The notes: generated by a model not told the origin, from the sequence alone. Numbered from the stretch's first letter, positions 27,159 to 35,891 are shown. The stretch: DNA of 64,000 bases from Alphaproteobacteria bacterium (GCA_020632795.1 JACKEV010000013.1:389563-453562); one strand, 5' to 3'. Made by a program: numbers and translations.

Positions 27159-29629
27159 GCTACGTCCTCCTCTTCGATGGGCGGGACGATCCAGATGACG
27201 GGAATACCGCCCGTCCAGGGTTTCCGACGTCGGCCTGTGGCCAGCCTGAAGAAGCCGTCTGATTCCATCGATGCCAGGACCGCAGCCGGGGGGGTCTCTC
27301 CGTCCAGGAAGGCCCATCGGACGGAATACCCCCCCGAACGTCCGTCGGGCCCCTCGTCCACGGTCCGGGTGTCGGCATGGGCCCGTTTTTCGGCCTCTGC
27401 CCTGACCTCTGCCGCAGAGTCGTAGCTGCGGATGGATGTCTTCTCATCGACGGGGTTGTCGCCCTGCTTGCGAGCCCGGGACCGCCCCAGAACCCGATCG
27501 CGCAGCTCGGCGATAGCGGCCTTGATCTCCGGGCTTCCCCGCAGGATGGTGGCTCTGCGCTTGCCCTCTGTCCATGCGTCCAGCTCGGCCGCCGCGACCA
27601 TGCGCTCTGCGGCGTCTGGGAGCGCGCCGCCTTCCTCCACAGCCCCCAAGTGGAGCAGATGCCGATGCAGGGCGCCCTGGGGGACATGCTCGGCACCGCG
27701 CCACATCACGATGTATGAGCACGTCTCGGGGGTAGTCCCGATCCCGACATAGAGACGGTCCTCTGGTGATTTTCGTTGCCATCGGGCCAAGGCATCCTGG
27801 GCTGCCCTGGGGAGCAATCGGGTCGGTATCTCGATTCTCCGTGCGGTCCACTCTCCAGGATGGTCTTCCAGGTATCGGCGCACGATGACCCGTGCGCTTG
27901 CCTGGAGCACATGCTGCTGGCGTGGCCCGCAGGTCGGGCAGCGATATGACATGCACGCCAAGCGGCTGCTGGTTGCCTCTTTCCCCCCCTTCTTGGCGAC
28001 GTGGTGGTGGGGACCTCGGATGCAATGGACGGTCCCCGATCCGAGGTCCCGCAGTCTTTCGTCCGCCTCCCTCTCTGCGTTGTCTACGCGATCTATCTTG
28101 AGGTCGCTGGTATTCCCTGTCTCTCCATCGTTATCGGGTTTTTTGCGTGCTGTAGTCTCTCTGTTAGAACAGAGAGACTGGAGAACGCACTTTTCGCCAT
28201 ATTCGGCGTTGGTCCGTAACCCAAGAATCTCGGAATCGAACCCCTCAACATCCTGGAGAAGCCCCCAGCCATGCGCGGGGGCCCAGTAGACCTCCTGGAG
28301 CTGCTCGACGTGATCGTCGACCTCGACCATCGGGCCCTGGTCAGCATCGTCCCCGTCGGGGAAGCCACCCGGCTCCAGAGAATCGACTATCTCGGAGAGA
28401 ATGGTCGTCTCCCTTTCCGGCATCGGCTCGGCTCGCGCGCCAGGTACGCCAGGTACGCCAGGTACGTCTACATACGCCTCCCCACGCCCGTTGCAGTTGA
28501 AACCCCGCGCCCCGTTGGCATGAACCCAAATAGTCCCCGGTCTACCGCCCTTATGACTGTGGTTGTGCAGGGGGCATGGGACGGCCATCTGGCCGCCGGC
28601 CCCCAGCCCCGAGAAGAGGGGCAACAAGGGAGAGAACCTGGGATCCTTGGCCATGTCGACCCGGGCCTTCCGGTAGCCGCCGGGGGTGATCCCGTCGGCA
28701 ACGATATCTCCACGCGCCGCGCCCTGGCGCGCGATGGCGATGTCCCCGCCCCGGAGCATGGCGCGCGCCAGCTCCATGTCCTGCGACGCCGGGGAACCCC
28801 GGGTTCGGCGCAGCAGAGCCGCGTGGGCGCGCATCTCTGCCCTGGCCTCACCCCCATCCTTCAGCGCGGCGTTGTCCAGCCGCTCGGCCAGCTTCAGGGC
28901 ATCGATGGCTGTCTCGATATCGCCGATCCCCAGCTCGGCCGCGTAGGCGCGCAGCCGGTCCCGGATGACCTCTGCGGGATAGCGGGCGTCAGGATCGTAG
29001 TGCAGGACCGGCTGGGGCCGTTCCGCGCCCGCGTAGCCCGGGAGGCGCATCAGCCTGCTCTTGTCGGTGATGTGGGTGTCGCCCTCCAGACAGACGATCA
29101 TGAGCCGCTGAATCTCATCGCGGACGGGATCATCGGCGGCAACGAGCTGGTCATAGAGGAGGTAGCCGTGGACAGATTTCCCCCCCGAGCTGACCCACAC
29201 CCCCCACTGCAACCCGGTTGCCGCCGAGAGCGCCCGATAGCGGTCCATCTGCTCAGCCGCAGAGAGGTGGTCAATCTCCGCATACGCCGACAAGAAGGCT
29301 GAAACCTGATCTTTCCCGAGGCCCGTGTGCCAACGGGCCATCCGCTCCTGGGCCTCGTCCTGGGTGATCTTCTTGGCGCGCATCATTTTGAGCAGACCCT
29401 GCGCCACGCGCGCGCCCCCGAACAGCGCGGGGATCCAGAATCGACCGGGGACGCTGTCCTTGCGTTCGGCGTCCCATACATCCCCGTCCCAGAGGTAGTA
29501 GTCCGCGCGTCCATCGATCGAGGCTGCGATCGCAGTGGTCACGGCACATCTGTACGGAGCCAGAATTCCGCGCACGACCATCTCTGTGGTCATGTGGGTC
29601 GTCTTCTCAGCGGCGTCGGTATCATTCAT
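27155..29629 (-). CDS. Phage replication protein with primase-polymerase-like domain
   Basis: About 824 residues from ATG 29629 (GGAAG upstream). The N-terminal third carries 'LQWGVWVSSGGKSVHGYLLYD', the SGGxSxH signature of archaeo-eukaryotic primase (AEP/PrimPol) domains, with a following 'KSRLMRLPGY' block. The middle has a zinc-finger-like 'CPLHNHSH...GFNC'. A Val-Pro-Gly-rich low-complexity linker follows, encoded by a 9-bp tandem repeat. The C-terminal third has 'CMSYRCPTCGPRQQ', a possible second zinc site, and an uncharacterised domain. It likely primes or initiates phage DNA replication. It lies just left of an AT-rich control region that may hold the origin. Confidence 0.65.
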   Translation of the reverse strand: MNDTDAAEKTTHMTTEMVVRGILAPYRCAVTTAIAASIDGRADYYLWDGDVWDAERKDSVPGRFWIPALFGGARVAQGLLKMMRAKKITQDEAQERMARWHTGLGKDQVSAFLSAYAEIDHLSAAEQMDRYRALSAATGLQWGVWVSSGGKSVHGYLLYDQLVAADDPVRDEIQRLMIVCLEGDTHITDKSRLMRLPGYAGAERPQPVLHYDPDARYPAEVIRDRLRAYAAELGIGDIETAIDALKLAERLDNAALKDGGEARAEMRAHAALLRRTRGSPASQDMELARAMLRGGDIAIARQGAARGDIVADGITPGGYRKARVDMAKDPRFSPLLPLFSGLGAGGQMAVPCPLHNHSHKGGRPGTIWVHANGARGFNCNGRGEAYVDVPGVPGVPGARAEPMPERETTILSEIVDSLEPGGFPDGDDADQGPMVEVDDHVEQLQEVYWAPAHGWGLLQDVEGFDSEILGLRTNAEYGEKCVLQSLCSNRETTARKKPDNDGETGNTSDLKIDRVDNAEREADERLRDLGSGTVHCIRGPHHHVAKKGGKEATSSRLACMSYRCPTCGPRQQHVLQASARVIVRRYLEDHPGEWTARRIEIPTRLLPRAAQDALARWQRKSPEDRLYVGIGTTPETCSYIVMWRGAEHVPQGALHRHLLHLGAVEEGGALPDAAERMVAAAELDAWTEGKRRATILRGSPEIKAAIAELRDRVLGRSRARKQGDNPVDEKTSIRSYDSAAEVRAEAEKRAHADTRTVDEGPDGRSGGYSVRWAFLDGETPPAAVLASMESDGFFRLATGRRRKPWTGGIPVIWIVPPIEEEDVA
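28141..28194 (+). ncRNA. Structured hairpin element, copy 1 (antisense to the primase gene)
   Basis: A 54-bp sequence with a 10-bp perfect stem (AGTCTCTCTG / CAGAGAGACT, loop TTAGAA), an asymmetric internal loop (TGT opposite GGAGAAC) and an outer 4-bp stem GTGC / GCAC. T-tracts lie on both sides. It recurs at 41091-41143 with compensatory changes. On the plus strand it would be an antisense RNA or terminator inside the minus-strand primase gene. Transcription is not shown. Confidence 0.5.
28441..28467. repeat. Three-unit 9-bp tandem repeat in the primase gene
   Basis: CAGGTACGC occurs three times in a row (the last unit ends in T). On the coding strand it encodes a short V-P-G repeat that links two parts of the replication protein. 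It is in frame and prone to slippage in multiples of three residues. Confidence 0.8.
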
Positions 29630-29647
29630 CAGAGTTCTTCCGTGTTT

Positions 29648-29680
29648 GTCGCCCCCCAAGTGTTGTGGCCGGGGGGCGAC
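29648..29680. terminator. GC-rich hairpin between the RHH and primase genes
   Basis: GTCGCCCCCC and GGGGGGCGAC form a perfect 10-bp stem with a 13-base loop. It sits downstream of the ribbon-helix-helix gene and upstream of the primase start. No T-run follows on either strand, so an attenuator or Rho-type role is as likely as intrinsic termination. Confidence 0.4.
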
Positions 29681-29686
29681 TATGCT

Positions 29687-29845
29687 TCAGGGGGTTGCGG
29701 CGGCGTCGGCCAAGTGGGCCAGATACAGCCGGAGTGCCTCCGTCACGATATCGGCGTTCGACCTCTTCGCGCGGATGCGCAGTATCTTGACCTTCCGCGC
29801 GAGATCAGCGGGGATGGCAGCCGAGATTTGTTTGTGGGTGGGCAT
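29687..29845 (-). CDS. Ribbon-helix-helix (CopG/Arc-like) regulator
   Basis: 52 residues: 'MPTHKQISAAIPADLARKVKILRIRAKRSNADIVTEALRLYLAHLADAA'. This is a single ribbon-helix-helix fold: a strand 'KQISAAIPADL', then two helices. It should dimerise and bind DNA in the operator-rich region immediately upstream, regulating the replication operon. ATG 29845 has GGAAG 5 bp upstream; an in-frame ATG lies 7 codons earlier. No other early repressor was recognised. Confidence 0.65.
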   Translation of the reverse strand: MPTHKQISAAIPADLARKVKILRIRAKRSNADIVTEALRLYLAHLADAAATP

Positions 29846-30160
29846 GTTGCTTCCTGTTTTCCTCATGATACCGCCGCGCGTCCCCCGTGTCAGGGTCACA
29901 TTTGTATTCATTCTCTCAATGTTTCCATCATGTCACGTTGGCGACAAGCCAATTTTAACCCTGTGATTTCAAGTTATTATCCAAGGTTACGGTTGTGTGA
30001 CGATATCACTAAAAATGTGCGTTTTTGGCTCAAAATCGCAGATATTACACACGGTGACCATAAGTGACCCGAGACAAACCGAGTGAAGGTGGTCATATTG
30101 TGTGTGTCGGGCAGAAAAAAAGAACAAACCACATATCCCCGGCAAATCGGAGAAACTACC
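29846..30160. promoter_or_regulatory. AT-rich divergent control region, possible origin or early switch
   Basis: 315 bp between the leftward replication operon and the rightward small genes, much richer in A/T than the surroundings. GTGACC occurs twice, 10 bp apart (30054-30059 and 30064-30069), an inverted GGTCAT follows at 30091, and GTGTG/ACACA tracts are clustered. These are iteron- or operator-like repeats. Binding by the adjacent ribbon-helix-helix protein is inferred. Confidence 0.5.
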
Positions 30161-30397
30161 ATGCAAGATTTGCATGATATTACAGGTACGTCCCTGGCAT
30201 ACAGGATTCGCGAGATCGAGCATTGTTCCTGGTATGTTGCGGCGGATTATCGGCCCTACATGCGCGAGGGGGTGCTCGTGATCTCGGACACGGATGGAAA
30301 CGGGAGATGGGGGGGCGTAAGTACCTATGTCGACCCTCTGACGCCGGACGTGGTCGCGATCCATGTGCGCTACGGCGGCCGGTATCACTGGGGGTGA
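30161..30397 (+). CDS. Hypothetical phage protein
   Basis: 78 residues from ATG 30161 with GGAG 8 bp upstream. Mostly beta-like ('SWYVAADYRPYMREGVLVISDTDGNGRWGGVSTYVDP'). First gene rightward of the control region, so probably early. No family recognised. Confidence 0.55.
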   Translation: MQDLHDITGTSLAYRIREIEHCSWYVAADYRPYMREGVLVISDTDGNGRWGGVSTYVDPLTPDVVAIHVRYGGRYHWG

Positions 30398-30521
30398 GCC
30401 CACCTACTACGCGGTTTCTGTCGGCGATAGCTGGCGTATCGCCTCGGCAAACTGTCGGCAGGTGCGACAGGCCAGGGAGATCGCAGAGGCCCGCATGGCA
30501 TCGGCGAGGGCAGCAACATGA
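30363..30521 (+). CDS. Small hypothetical phage protein overlapping its neighbour
   Basis: 52 residues in the +1 frame relative to the preceding gene. It includes 'EPTYYAVSVGDSWRIASANCRQVRQAREIAEARMASARAAT', which has protein-like composition. The start is uncertain (ATG 30363, no ribosome site). Its stop overlaps a further 14-codon frame (30518-30562) in an ATGA arrangement. Confidence 0.35.
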   Translation: MCATAAGITGGEPTYYAVSVGDSWRIASANCRQVRQAREIAEARMASARAAT

Positions 30522-30585
30522 CCGAGATGGATCTGGATGCTGTCTCGGTCGACATCCTTTAGTTGGCAACAATCAGGAGGACATC

Positions 30586-30819
30586 ATGAAAATCGCGGCT
30601 GGCCTGGCTCGCGCCAAGGCAACGGGCAAGACCACAACCCGCAGGCATTCGGATATCACGACAGTTCACGATGGGTTCGAAATCACCGTGGGTGAGGAGA
30701 CAACATTGTTCTTCGCCGATCGAGATGTCGCTGAAGCTGTTGCGCAGGCTTGGCTCTCCGAGGGTTCAAAGAAGGGCCCAAAGGAGGGCCCAAAGGAGGG
30801 CCCAAAGGAGGGCCCATGA
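30586..30819 (+). CDS. Small hypothetical phage protein with Gly-Pro-Lys-Glu repeat tail
   Basis: 77 residues. The N-terminal domain 'IAAGLARAKATGKTTTRRHSDITTVHDGFEITVGEETTLFFADRDVAEAVAQAWL' is followed by KKGPKEGPKEGPKEGP, encoded by a 12-bp tandem repeat. AGGAGG lies 5 bp upstream of the ATG. A strong terminator begins a few bases after the stop. Confidence 0.6.
   Translation: MKIAAGLARAKATGKTTTRRHSDITTVHDGFEITVGEETTLFFADRDVAEAVAQAWLSEGSKKGPKEGPKEGPKEGP
30768..30815 (+). repeat. 12-bp tandem repeat, four units
   Basis: AAAGGAGGGCCC is repeated in three exact copies after one copy with a single change. It encodes the GPKE tail of the preceding gene. Each unit contains the palindrome GGGCCC. 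Confidence 0.85.
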
Positions 30820-30821
30820 CC

Positions 30822-30857
30822 CCCCTTCTCGGACATCCTGCCGAGGAGGGGTTTTTT
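30822..30857 (+). terminator. Rho-independent terminator
   Basis: An 11-bp stem (CCCCTTCTCGG / CCGAGGAGGGG, one G-U pair) with an 8-base loop, followed directly by six T. It lies three bases past the stop of the repeat-tailed gene and separates the early small genes from the pentapeptide-protein gene. Confidence 0.85.
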
Positions 30858-30955
30858 GCCGCCACGACGGCAAGGTCTCCAGGGGGAAGCCGGCCCACCC
30901 CCGCCATCCGGGTTATCGGCTCCCTTGGCGATGAATCTGGGAGCTTGAGAAGGCG

Positions 30956-32758
30956 ATGTCAGAGCGGGAACAGGACCAGGGCCAGGCGGTTCAGGAAGGC
31001 CAGGAGGGCCAGGGCGAGATTGTTGACCCTGGTCAACAGGAGGACCAGGGCCAGGTCGACGTCGAGCAGCTCCAACAGCTCCAGGCCGAGGTAGAAGCAC
31101 TACGCGCCGCAGAGAAGCGCCTCGCCTCAGACAACGAAGCTCTCCGGGACGAAGGAGCACGGCTCAGCGCACAAGCCCGCCAAGCTCGCAAGGATGCTGA
31201 CCAAGCAAGCCAGCAAGCAAAGGCCCTGGAGACCAGCCTACAGGCAGAGAGGAAGGCTGTAGAACGTCTGGAGACCAAGATGGTCGAACTGGAGACCCGA
31301 CGGCAAGCCTTGGAGACCAGCCTACAGGAGAACACGGATAGGCTGACCGAGACCGAAGCCAAGCTCACCGAGACAGAGGAAGAACTCGAAACCAAGACGA
31401 CGGAGGCCGACGGGCTCAAGAGAGACCTCAAACAAGTTCGCAGACGCCTTTGGTGGCATGGAGCAGGCAATGCCTTCCTCGCGTCCGTTGTGGGAAGTTG
31501 GCGCATCACCGAACAGATCGAGCGGTTGTTCGATGTCGGTTGGGAATCCTACAAACGGCTTCGGCCATCCCAACCACCACTAAACGACAAAGATCAGGAG
31601 GATATGGTTGGGAAACTGGCCCAAGCCACGTCAAATGCACTGGCCGCGTACTTCAACCGCATCTTTTACAGTGCCGTGGTCGCTGGGATTGTCAGCCTGT
31701 CCGTTGGCGGTGTGACGCTATACTTCCTCTATAGTCAAAACAGAATCATGGTCGAACAGACCAGAGCTGTACAAGCCCAGGTCCAAGGTCTCACCCAACA
31801 GAATGAGATATCGGAAAGGGAATCTCAAGCAGCCAGAAGAACACAACTCATCTCGACCATCTACGATGAAGAAGCCTGTGATCCTGATGAGACACCATCT
31901 GAAAGATGTCCTATGGCGGCTAGCTTGAGGGCGCGTTCAGAGGCGGCCTTGGAATTGATTAAAATAGATAAGGTACACGGTGTTTCGCCCGACATTTCTT
32001 CAAGCCAATTGTCGGGAGCATCGAACTTCATGGCGGTCGATTGGACTGACATCAATGCTTCTGGAGCTGATCTCAGCAACACGACGATGAATGATGCCAC
32101 TTTGGATGGCTCGAATTTGTCAGGAGTTGTCCTGTCTGGTGCAGGAATGTCAGGAGTTCGGTTGAGACATTCGATACTCTATGACGTGGACTTCACCATG
32201 ACGGTCTTCCATGACAATATCGGCGCACTTTTTTCCAGTGGCTACGACGGATCGACTGATCGTAGTCGATCCGTTTTTCATGGATCCGAAATTACTAAGG
32301 CGAACTTCACGGATTCAGTCGCACCATCGGCCGACTTTGGCGAAACTTTCGTGAAGGTCCCCCGGATGATGGGTGTCGGAAATATCTCGTATTTGTGTTT
32401 CGGTGGACCACTCCTGGCCACCGAGCAGGAAGATGATTTGGAACGCCGATTCTTGGGTGCAGACTTTTCTCGTGCGGTGTTGTTGAAGGCTGATTTTACG
32501 GGTGCGAAACTGCCCTGTTCGGTCTTCCAAGGCGCACATCTCCAGGGGGCTACCCTTTGCGGTGCCAATCTTGGGTCGTCTGATTTTCGGGGGACAGTAT
32601 TCACCGATACCCAAGCGAACGATGCAGATATTTGTGACGCCGTTCTGAAAGACATTCTGTACGACTCATCCACCGTCTGGCCCAAGTGCTTCGATCCCCC
32701 TCCATCTCGGGACGGCTACGACTACAACCCCCCGGCGGACTGCGAGAAGAAAGAGTAG
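30956..32758 (+). CDS. Coiled-coil, transmembrane, pentapeptide-repeat protein
   Basis: 600 residues. A Gln/Glu-rich start leads into a long coiled coil (about 36-165). One transmembrane helix follows (about 240-262, 'AVVAGIVSLSVGGVTLYFLY'). The segment 'RRTQLISTIYDEEACD...SLRARSEAALELI' usually precedes a pentapeptide-repeat domain, here about 350-590 ('ADLSNTTMNDATLDGSNLSGVVLSG'). The beta-helix should lie on one side of the membrane and the coiled coil on the other. It stands alone after a terminator, like a moron gene. Superinfection exclusion or another lysogenic-conversion role is possible but unproven. Confidence 0.7.
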   Translation: MSEREQDQGQAVQEGQEGQGEIVDPGQQEDQGQVDVEQLQQLQAEVEALRAAEKRLASDNEALRDEGARLSAQARQARKDADQASQQAKALETSLQAERKAVERLETKMVELETRRQALETSLQENTDRLTETEAKLTETEEELETKTTEADGLKRDLKQVRRRLWWHGAGNAFLASVVGSWRITEQIERLFDVGWESYKRLRPSQPPLNDKDQEDMVGKLAQATSNALAAYFNRIFYSAVVAGIVSLSVGGVTLYFLYSQNRIMVEQTRAVQAQVQGLTQQNEISERESQAARRTQLISTIYDEEACDPDETPSERCPMAASLRARSEAALELIKIDKVHGVSPDISSSQLSGASNFMAVDWTDINASGADLSNTTMNDATLDGSNLSGVVLSGAGMSGVRLRHSILYDVDFTMTVFHDNIGALFSSGYDGSTDRSRSVFHGSEITKANFTDSVAPSADFGETFVKVPRMMGVGNISYLCFGGPLLATEQEDDLERRFLGADFSRAVLLKADFTGAKLPCSVFQGAHLQGATLCGANLGSSDFRGTVFTDTQANDADICDAVLKDILYDSSTVWPKCFDPPPSRDGYDYNPPADCEKKE

Positions 32759-32830
32759 GGCTCAATAATCCTCCTATGCCGTCCTCTATGTAGGTGTGAC
32801 ACATCGCATCTACACAGAAGAGGACGTACC

Positions 32831-33136
32831 ATGCCCCACCCCCACAAACAGGATCTCCTGCGATCCGCCCTCGCCCAACTCACGGCCGCCCGAAAGAGCA
32901 TAAGGGCCCACGGAGCCGCAGAATTCGTCGGCCAACGAACAGCCGCACGACACCTGGCCAGGGCAAAGGGACAGGCCCAGGAAGCCGTAGAATCCCTCAC
33001 AACGGTCCTGGGCTCAGAAGAGGTAGTCCACCCCGCCGAGAAGTGGGCTGCCTGTCAGAAGCACAGCAACGACCTCCTGGCCAAGATGATCACCCGTGAT
33101 CATCGCGAGGGCGCAGAGGAAGAGGTGGCTCCATGA
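32831..33136 (+). CDS. Small phage protein upstream of the HTH gene
   Basis: 101 residues, helical and basic in the middle ('QLTAARKSIRAHGAAEFVGQRTAARHLARAKGQAQEAVESL'). It starts after the phage ribosome motif GAGGACGT (3-bp spacing). Its stop overlaps the winged-HTH start by 4 bp. A 16-bp palindrome lies within its 3' end. No family recognised. Confidence 0.55.
   Translation: MPHPHKQDLLRSALAQLTAARKSIRAHGAAEFVGQRTAARHLARAKGQAQEAVESLTTVLGSEEVVHPAEKWAACQKHSNDLLAKMITRDHREGAEEEVAP
33087..33102. promoter_or_regulatory. Palindrome TGATCAC-N2-GTGATCA upstream of the HTH gene
   Basis: A perfect 7-bp inverted repeat with a two-base centre, 31 bp upstream of the winged-HTH start. The same palindrome is at 37890-37905 and a variant is at 50855-50870. 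It is a candidate operator of the adjacent regulator. Confidence 0.5.
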
Positions 33137-33660
33137 ACGCCACCATCCTCGACCTGATGGAACCTACCTGCGTCAACAAGCCGGAGATGCCCAGGCTCAA
33201 GGTCGCCGGCCAAGCAGAGCAGGTACTCCAGGCCCTGACCAACGCAATGCCGAACAGCATGACCACGGCCGAGATCAGGGAGGCCACCTACATCGAGAAC
33301 ATCAGCGGAAGGGTTGGGGAGCTGCGCAAGTTGGGCTACCGCATCGAGACCCTCTCCTATCGATCAAGTCGAGATCGGACAGCGGAGTATCGACTCACCT
33401 CCCGTCATCGCAGGGACAAGAGGACCATCGACCACAGCCTGGAAATCTACAGGGATAGCTGGGATGGCTTGACGGTCAGGATCAGGCCCACAGGTCTCAG
33501 CGACAGGTACAACGAGGCCCAGCTCGAAGTCCTGCGGTCCCGAGTCCAAGAAGTTGTCGAGAAGTGGGAGTGGGAACAGGACCAGGAAGAAGAGGGGTTC
33601 GCGTTCTCTCAGCCGATCATCGGGGGCGAGATGGACTACGACGATCTGTTGGCATGGTGA
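33133..33660 (+). CDS. Phage helix-turn-helix protein (HTH_39-like)
   Basis: 175 residues. 'QVLQALTNAMPNSMTTAEIREATYIENISGRVGELRKLGYRIETLSYR' is a winged helix-turn-helix of the phage HTH_39 kind. The C-terminal part is acidic. It lies directly before the packaging genes and is a candidate late-gene regulator. The palindrome 31 bp upstream suggests autoregulation (inference). Confidence 0.65.
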   Translation: MNATILDLMEPTCVNKPEMPRLKVAGQAEQVLQALTNAMPNSMTTAEIREATYIENISGRVGELRKLGYRIETLSYRSSRDRTAEYRLTSRHRRDKRTIDHSLEIYRDSWDGLTVRIRPTGLSDRYNEAQLEVLRSRVQEVVEKWEWEQDQEEEGFAFSQPIIGGEMDYDDLLAW

Positions 33661-33791
33661 CGGTGACGGTGATGCTCGGTAACACACAACGAGTGTGAGA
33701 ACCGGCGACCTACCGCCCACTGTGCTGTATATCGACCTTCTCTCGCTCGGTTTCGCAAAAAATCCCCAAAGTTCCGGCAATCTGACGGACG

Positions 33792-34415
33792 ATGACAAAC
33801 AAGCTCACCAAGAAGCAGAGGCTCCGCGCCGTTGAGGATGCCATCCGATCCAGGGGATGGAGCTGGGAAATTGCTCAGGAGCTGGTAGCTAAGACGGGAT
33901 GGTCCGAGAGAACGATCTACCGCGACCGCGATGTGGTGCTCGACATACTGGCCGATGAAGAAGCCAAAGACCTCCCTCGGCGACGGGCGAAATTCCTGGC
34001 CGACCTCCGCAGGGTGGCCAGGAAGGCTGAGAAGGCCGAGAAGTTTTCCCCAGCAGCCAGGCTCCTGGACATGGAGAGCAAGGTGCTCGGCCTCGACAGG
34101 GTTCCTCTCCCGCAAGTCGACGAGAACGAGAATGAGGAGCTGGATACCTCCCTGGAAGCGGTCCTCGTCGAAGTCCGCCGCATGAGAAGACAGGCCCAAG
34201 CAGGCCACAGCTATGTCGCGGCTGACCGGCTCCTGGCCCGCGAACACGAGATCGTCGAGTCCATCCGCCTGCGGGACCTGGCCCTCAAGGAAGCCGAGAT
34301 GGCTCATCTTGACGAGGGGGCCCTCGTCGAGCTGGTCATCGACAGCGTTTCGGGATTGCCAGATCAACTCCGGTCTCGGTTGCGGGCAGCTCTCGGCGAT
34401 GGGGAAGATGGGTAG
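33792..34415 (+). CDS. Terminase small subunit-like protein
   Basis: 207 residues. It starts with a helix-turn-helix-like region ('RAVEDAIRSRGWSWEIAQELVAKTGWSERTIYRDRDVVLDIL') and is helical throughout. It sits immediately before, and overlaps, the large terminase gene. Small subunits bind the phage packaging site and deliver DNA to the large subunit. The assignment rests on HTH plus position. Confidence 0.6.
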   Translation: MTNKLTKKQRLRAVEDAIRSRGWSWEIAQELVAKTGWSERTIYRDRDVVLDILADEEAKDLPRRRAKFLADLRRVARKAEKAEKFSPAARLLDMESKVLGLDRVPLPQVDENENEELDTSLEAVLVEVRRMRRQAQAGHSYVAADRLLAREHEIVESIRLRDLALKEAEMAHLDEGALVELVIDSVSGLPDQLRSRLRAALGDGEDG

Positions 34416-35871
34416 GGGGGGCCTGGTCCAGGCTCTGCAAGCTGTCCGCCAGCTCCAGGAACACGTAGAGCGGCATCCGTTGACGTATGCGAGGTGGACC
34501 AGGGCGCAGAGCGAATACCTCAGCTCCACTGCGCGGCGGAAGCTCCTCCGCATGGGTAACAGAGGTGGAAAGAGTTTCGTCGCCTTGGCCGATGTGCAGA
34601 TGAGGGCCACGAAGTCTCACCCATGCAGACCTGATTGGAACTCTCGACGGGGCCCAACCCACCAGTGGATCATCACGGTCTCGTGGTCGCAGGCTGTCCC
34701 TCTTCAGCGGATCTTTCACTCGATGATTGACTGGTCCAGGGTCGTGAAGAGCCCCAATTGGGACATGGCCAAGGGTTGGGGAAAAGACAGCCCCACTATC
34801 GTCTACGAGGACGGCTCCACTGTCGGATGGAGAACCATGCGCCAAGGGCCCCTCGCTCATGCTGGGGCAGAGCTGGACCACATCCTCATAGACGAGCCCT
34901 GTGCCATCGAGCACTACAGGGAGTTGGAGCGAAGGGTGGTGACCCGTGCTGGGGACTTGTCCCTGGCCCTGACCCCCGTGAACGCACCAGGCCCCCTCGA
35001 TTGGTTGCGGGATCTGTGCGCCGAGAAGGTGGTCCTGGATCTGCACTACCCGATGACCGAGGAGTTGTTCCGCTACGAGGATGGGAGTTTAAGAAGGCTC
35101 CCGGACGGCACCCCGATGGACGCTGCCTGGATTGAGGAACAGGCCAGGTCCGTCCCGATGATCTGGCGCGATATCGTCATAAATGGGGGCTGGGATGAAA
35201 TCGTTACTGACGGTGCTTTCACTGAGGTTTTCTCGAAATCGAATCACGTCGCCGATTTCAAATTGGATGGCAAGGAGATTCTCTGTTTGGGCATTGATCA
35301 CGGAACACAAGCCTTCACCGAAACCGCTGTCCTCTTGGCCGTCGATGAAAGGCCAGAGTACCCACAGGTCTACGTCATTGATCTGGTCGAAGCTCCAGAA
35401 AACTCTTCACCAAGCGAAGACGCCAAGGCCATCCTGAAGATGTTGCGGCGTCACGGTCTCAAGTGGGGGAATCTCAATCGGGTCACAGGCGATATCGCGC
35501 ATTATGGAGGGAGGGGCAAGTTCAATCGAAAATCCAATCAAGAGCTGGCATATGAACTGACCCGAGAGATGCGGCTCAGCAGGAATCAGGCCCTCTCACC
35601 GCCCATCAGAACAGCAAAAACCGGAAAGGGCGCCTCCCCCCGAGGAAGTGTCCGGCGGGGAATTACGTGGATCCACAGGGCCCTGCTGAGAGAAGGTCAG
35701 TTCACGATCCATCCCCGTTGTTCCAGCCTTATCGAAGCGATGGAGAAGTACAGGGGAGGCTCAACAGATCCTCACGGTCACCTTGTTGACGCTATCAGGT
35801 ATGGGCTCGATTTCTATATCAACCGAGGTCAACGTCGGAATGTGACGACACCCACAATCGTATTCCGTTGA
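34399..35871 (+). CDS. Terminase large subunit
   Basis: 490 residues. Walker A GNRGGKS (residues 53-59) and Walker B ILIDE (162-166) define the packaging ATPase. The C-terminal nuclease has 'CLGIDHGTQ' with its Asp and the terminal 'HLVDAIRYGLDF' motif, as in RNase-H-fold terminases. The start is at ATG 34399, overlapping the small subunit by 17 bp; ATG 34408 is an alternative. It pumps DNA through the portal encoded next. Confidence 0.85.
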   Translation: MGKMGRGGLVQALQAVRQLQEHVERHPLTYARWTRAQSEYLSSTARRKLLRMGNRGGKSFVALADVQMRATKSHPCRPDWNSRRGPTHQWIITVSWSQAVPLQRIFHSMIDWSRVVKSPNWDMAKGWGKDSPTIVYEDGSTVGWRTMRQGPLAHAGAELDHILIDEPCAIEHYRELERRVVTRAGDLSLALTPVNAPGPLDWLRDLCAEKVVLDLHYPMTEELFRYEDGSLRRLPDGTPMDAAWIEEQARSVPMIWRDIVINGGWDEIVTDGAFTEVFSKSNHVADFKLDGKEILCLGIDHGTQAFTETAVLLAVDERPEYPQVYVIDLVEAPENSSPSEDAKAILKMLRRHGLKWGNLNRVTGDIAHYGGRGKFNRKSNQELAYELTREMRLSRNQALSPPIRTAKTGKGASPRGSVRRGITWIHRALLREGQFTIHPRCSSLIEAMEKYRGGSTDPHGHLVDAIRYGLDFYINRGQRRNVTTPTIVFR

Positions 35872-35891
35872 CTGTCGGTATCACTCCGACG

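Noticed and set aside
30768..30815. Short regular repeats considered as a CRISPR array
   Set aside because: Units are contiguous 12-mers with no spacers and are in frame within a gene; no cas genes are present.
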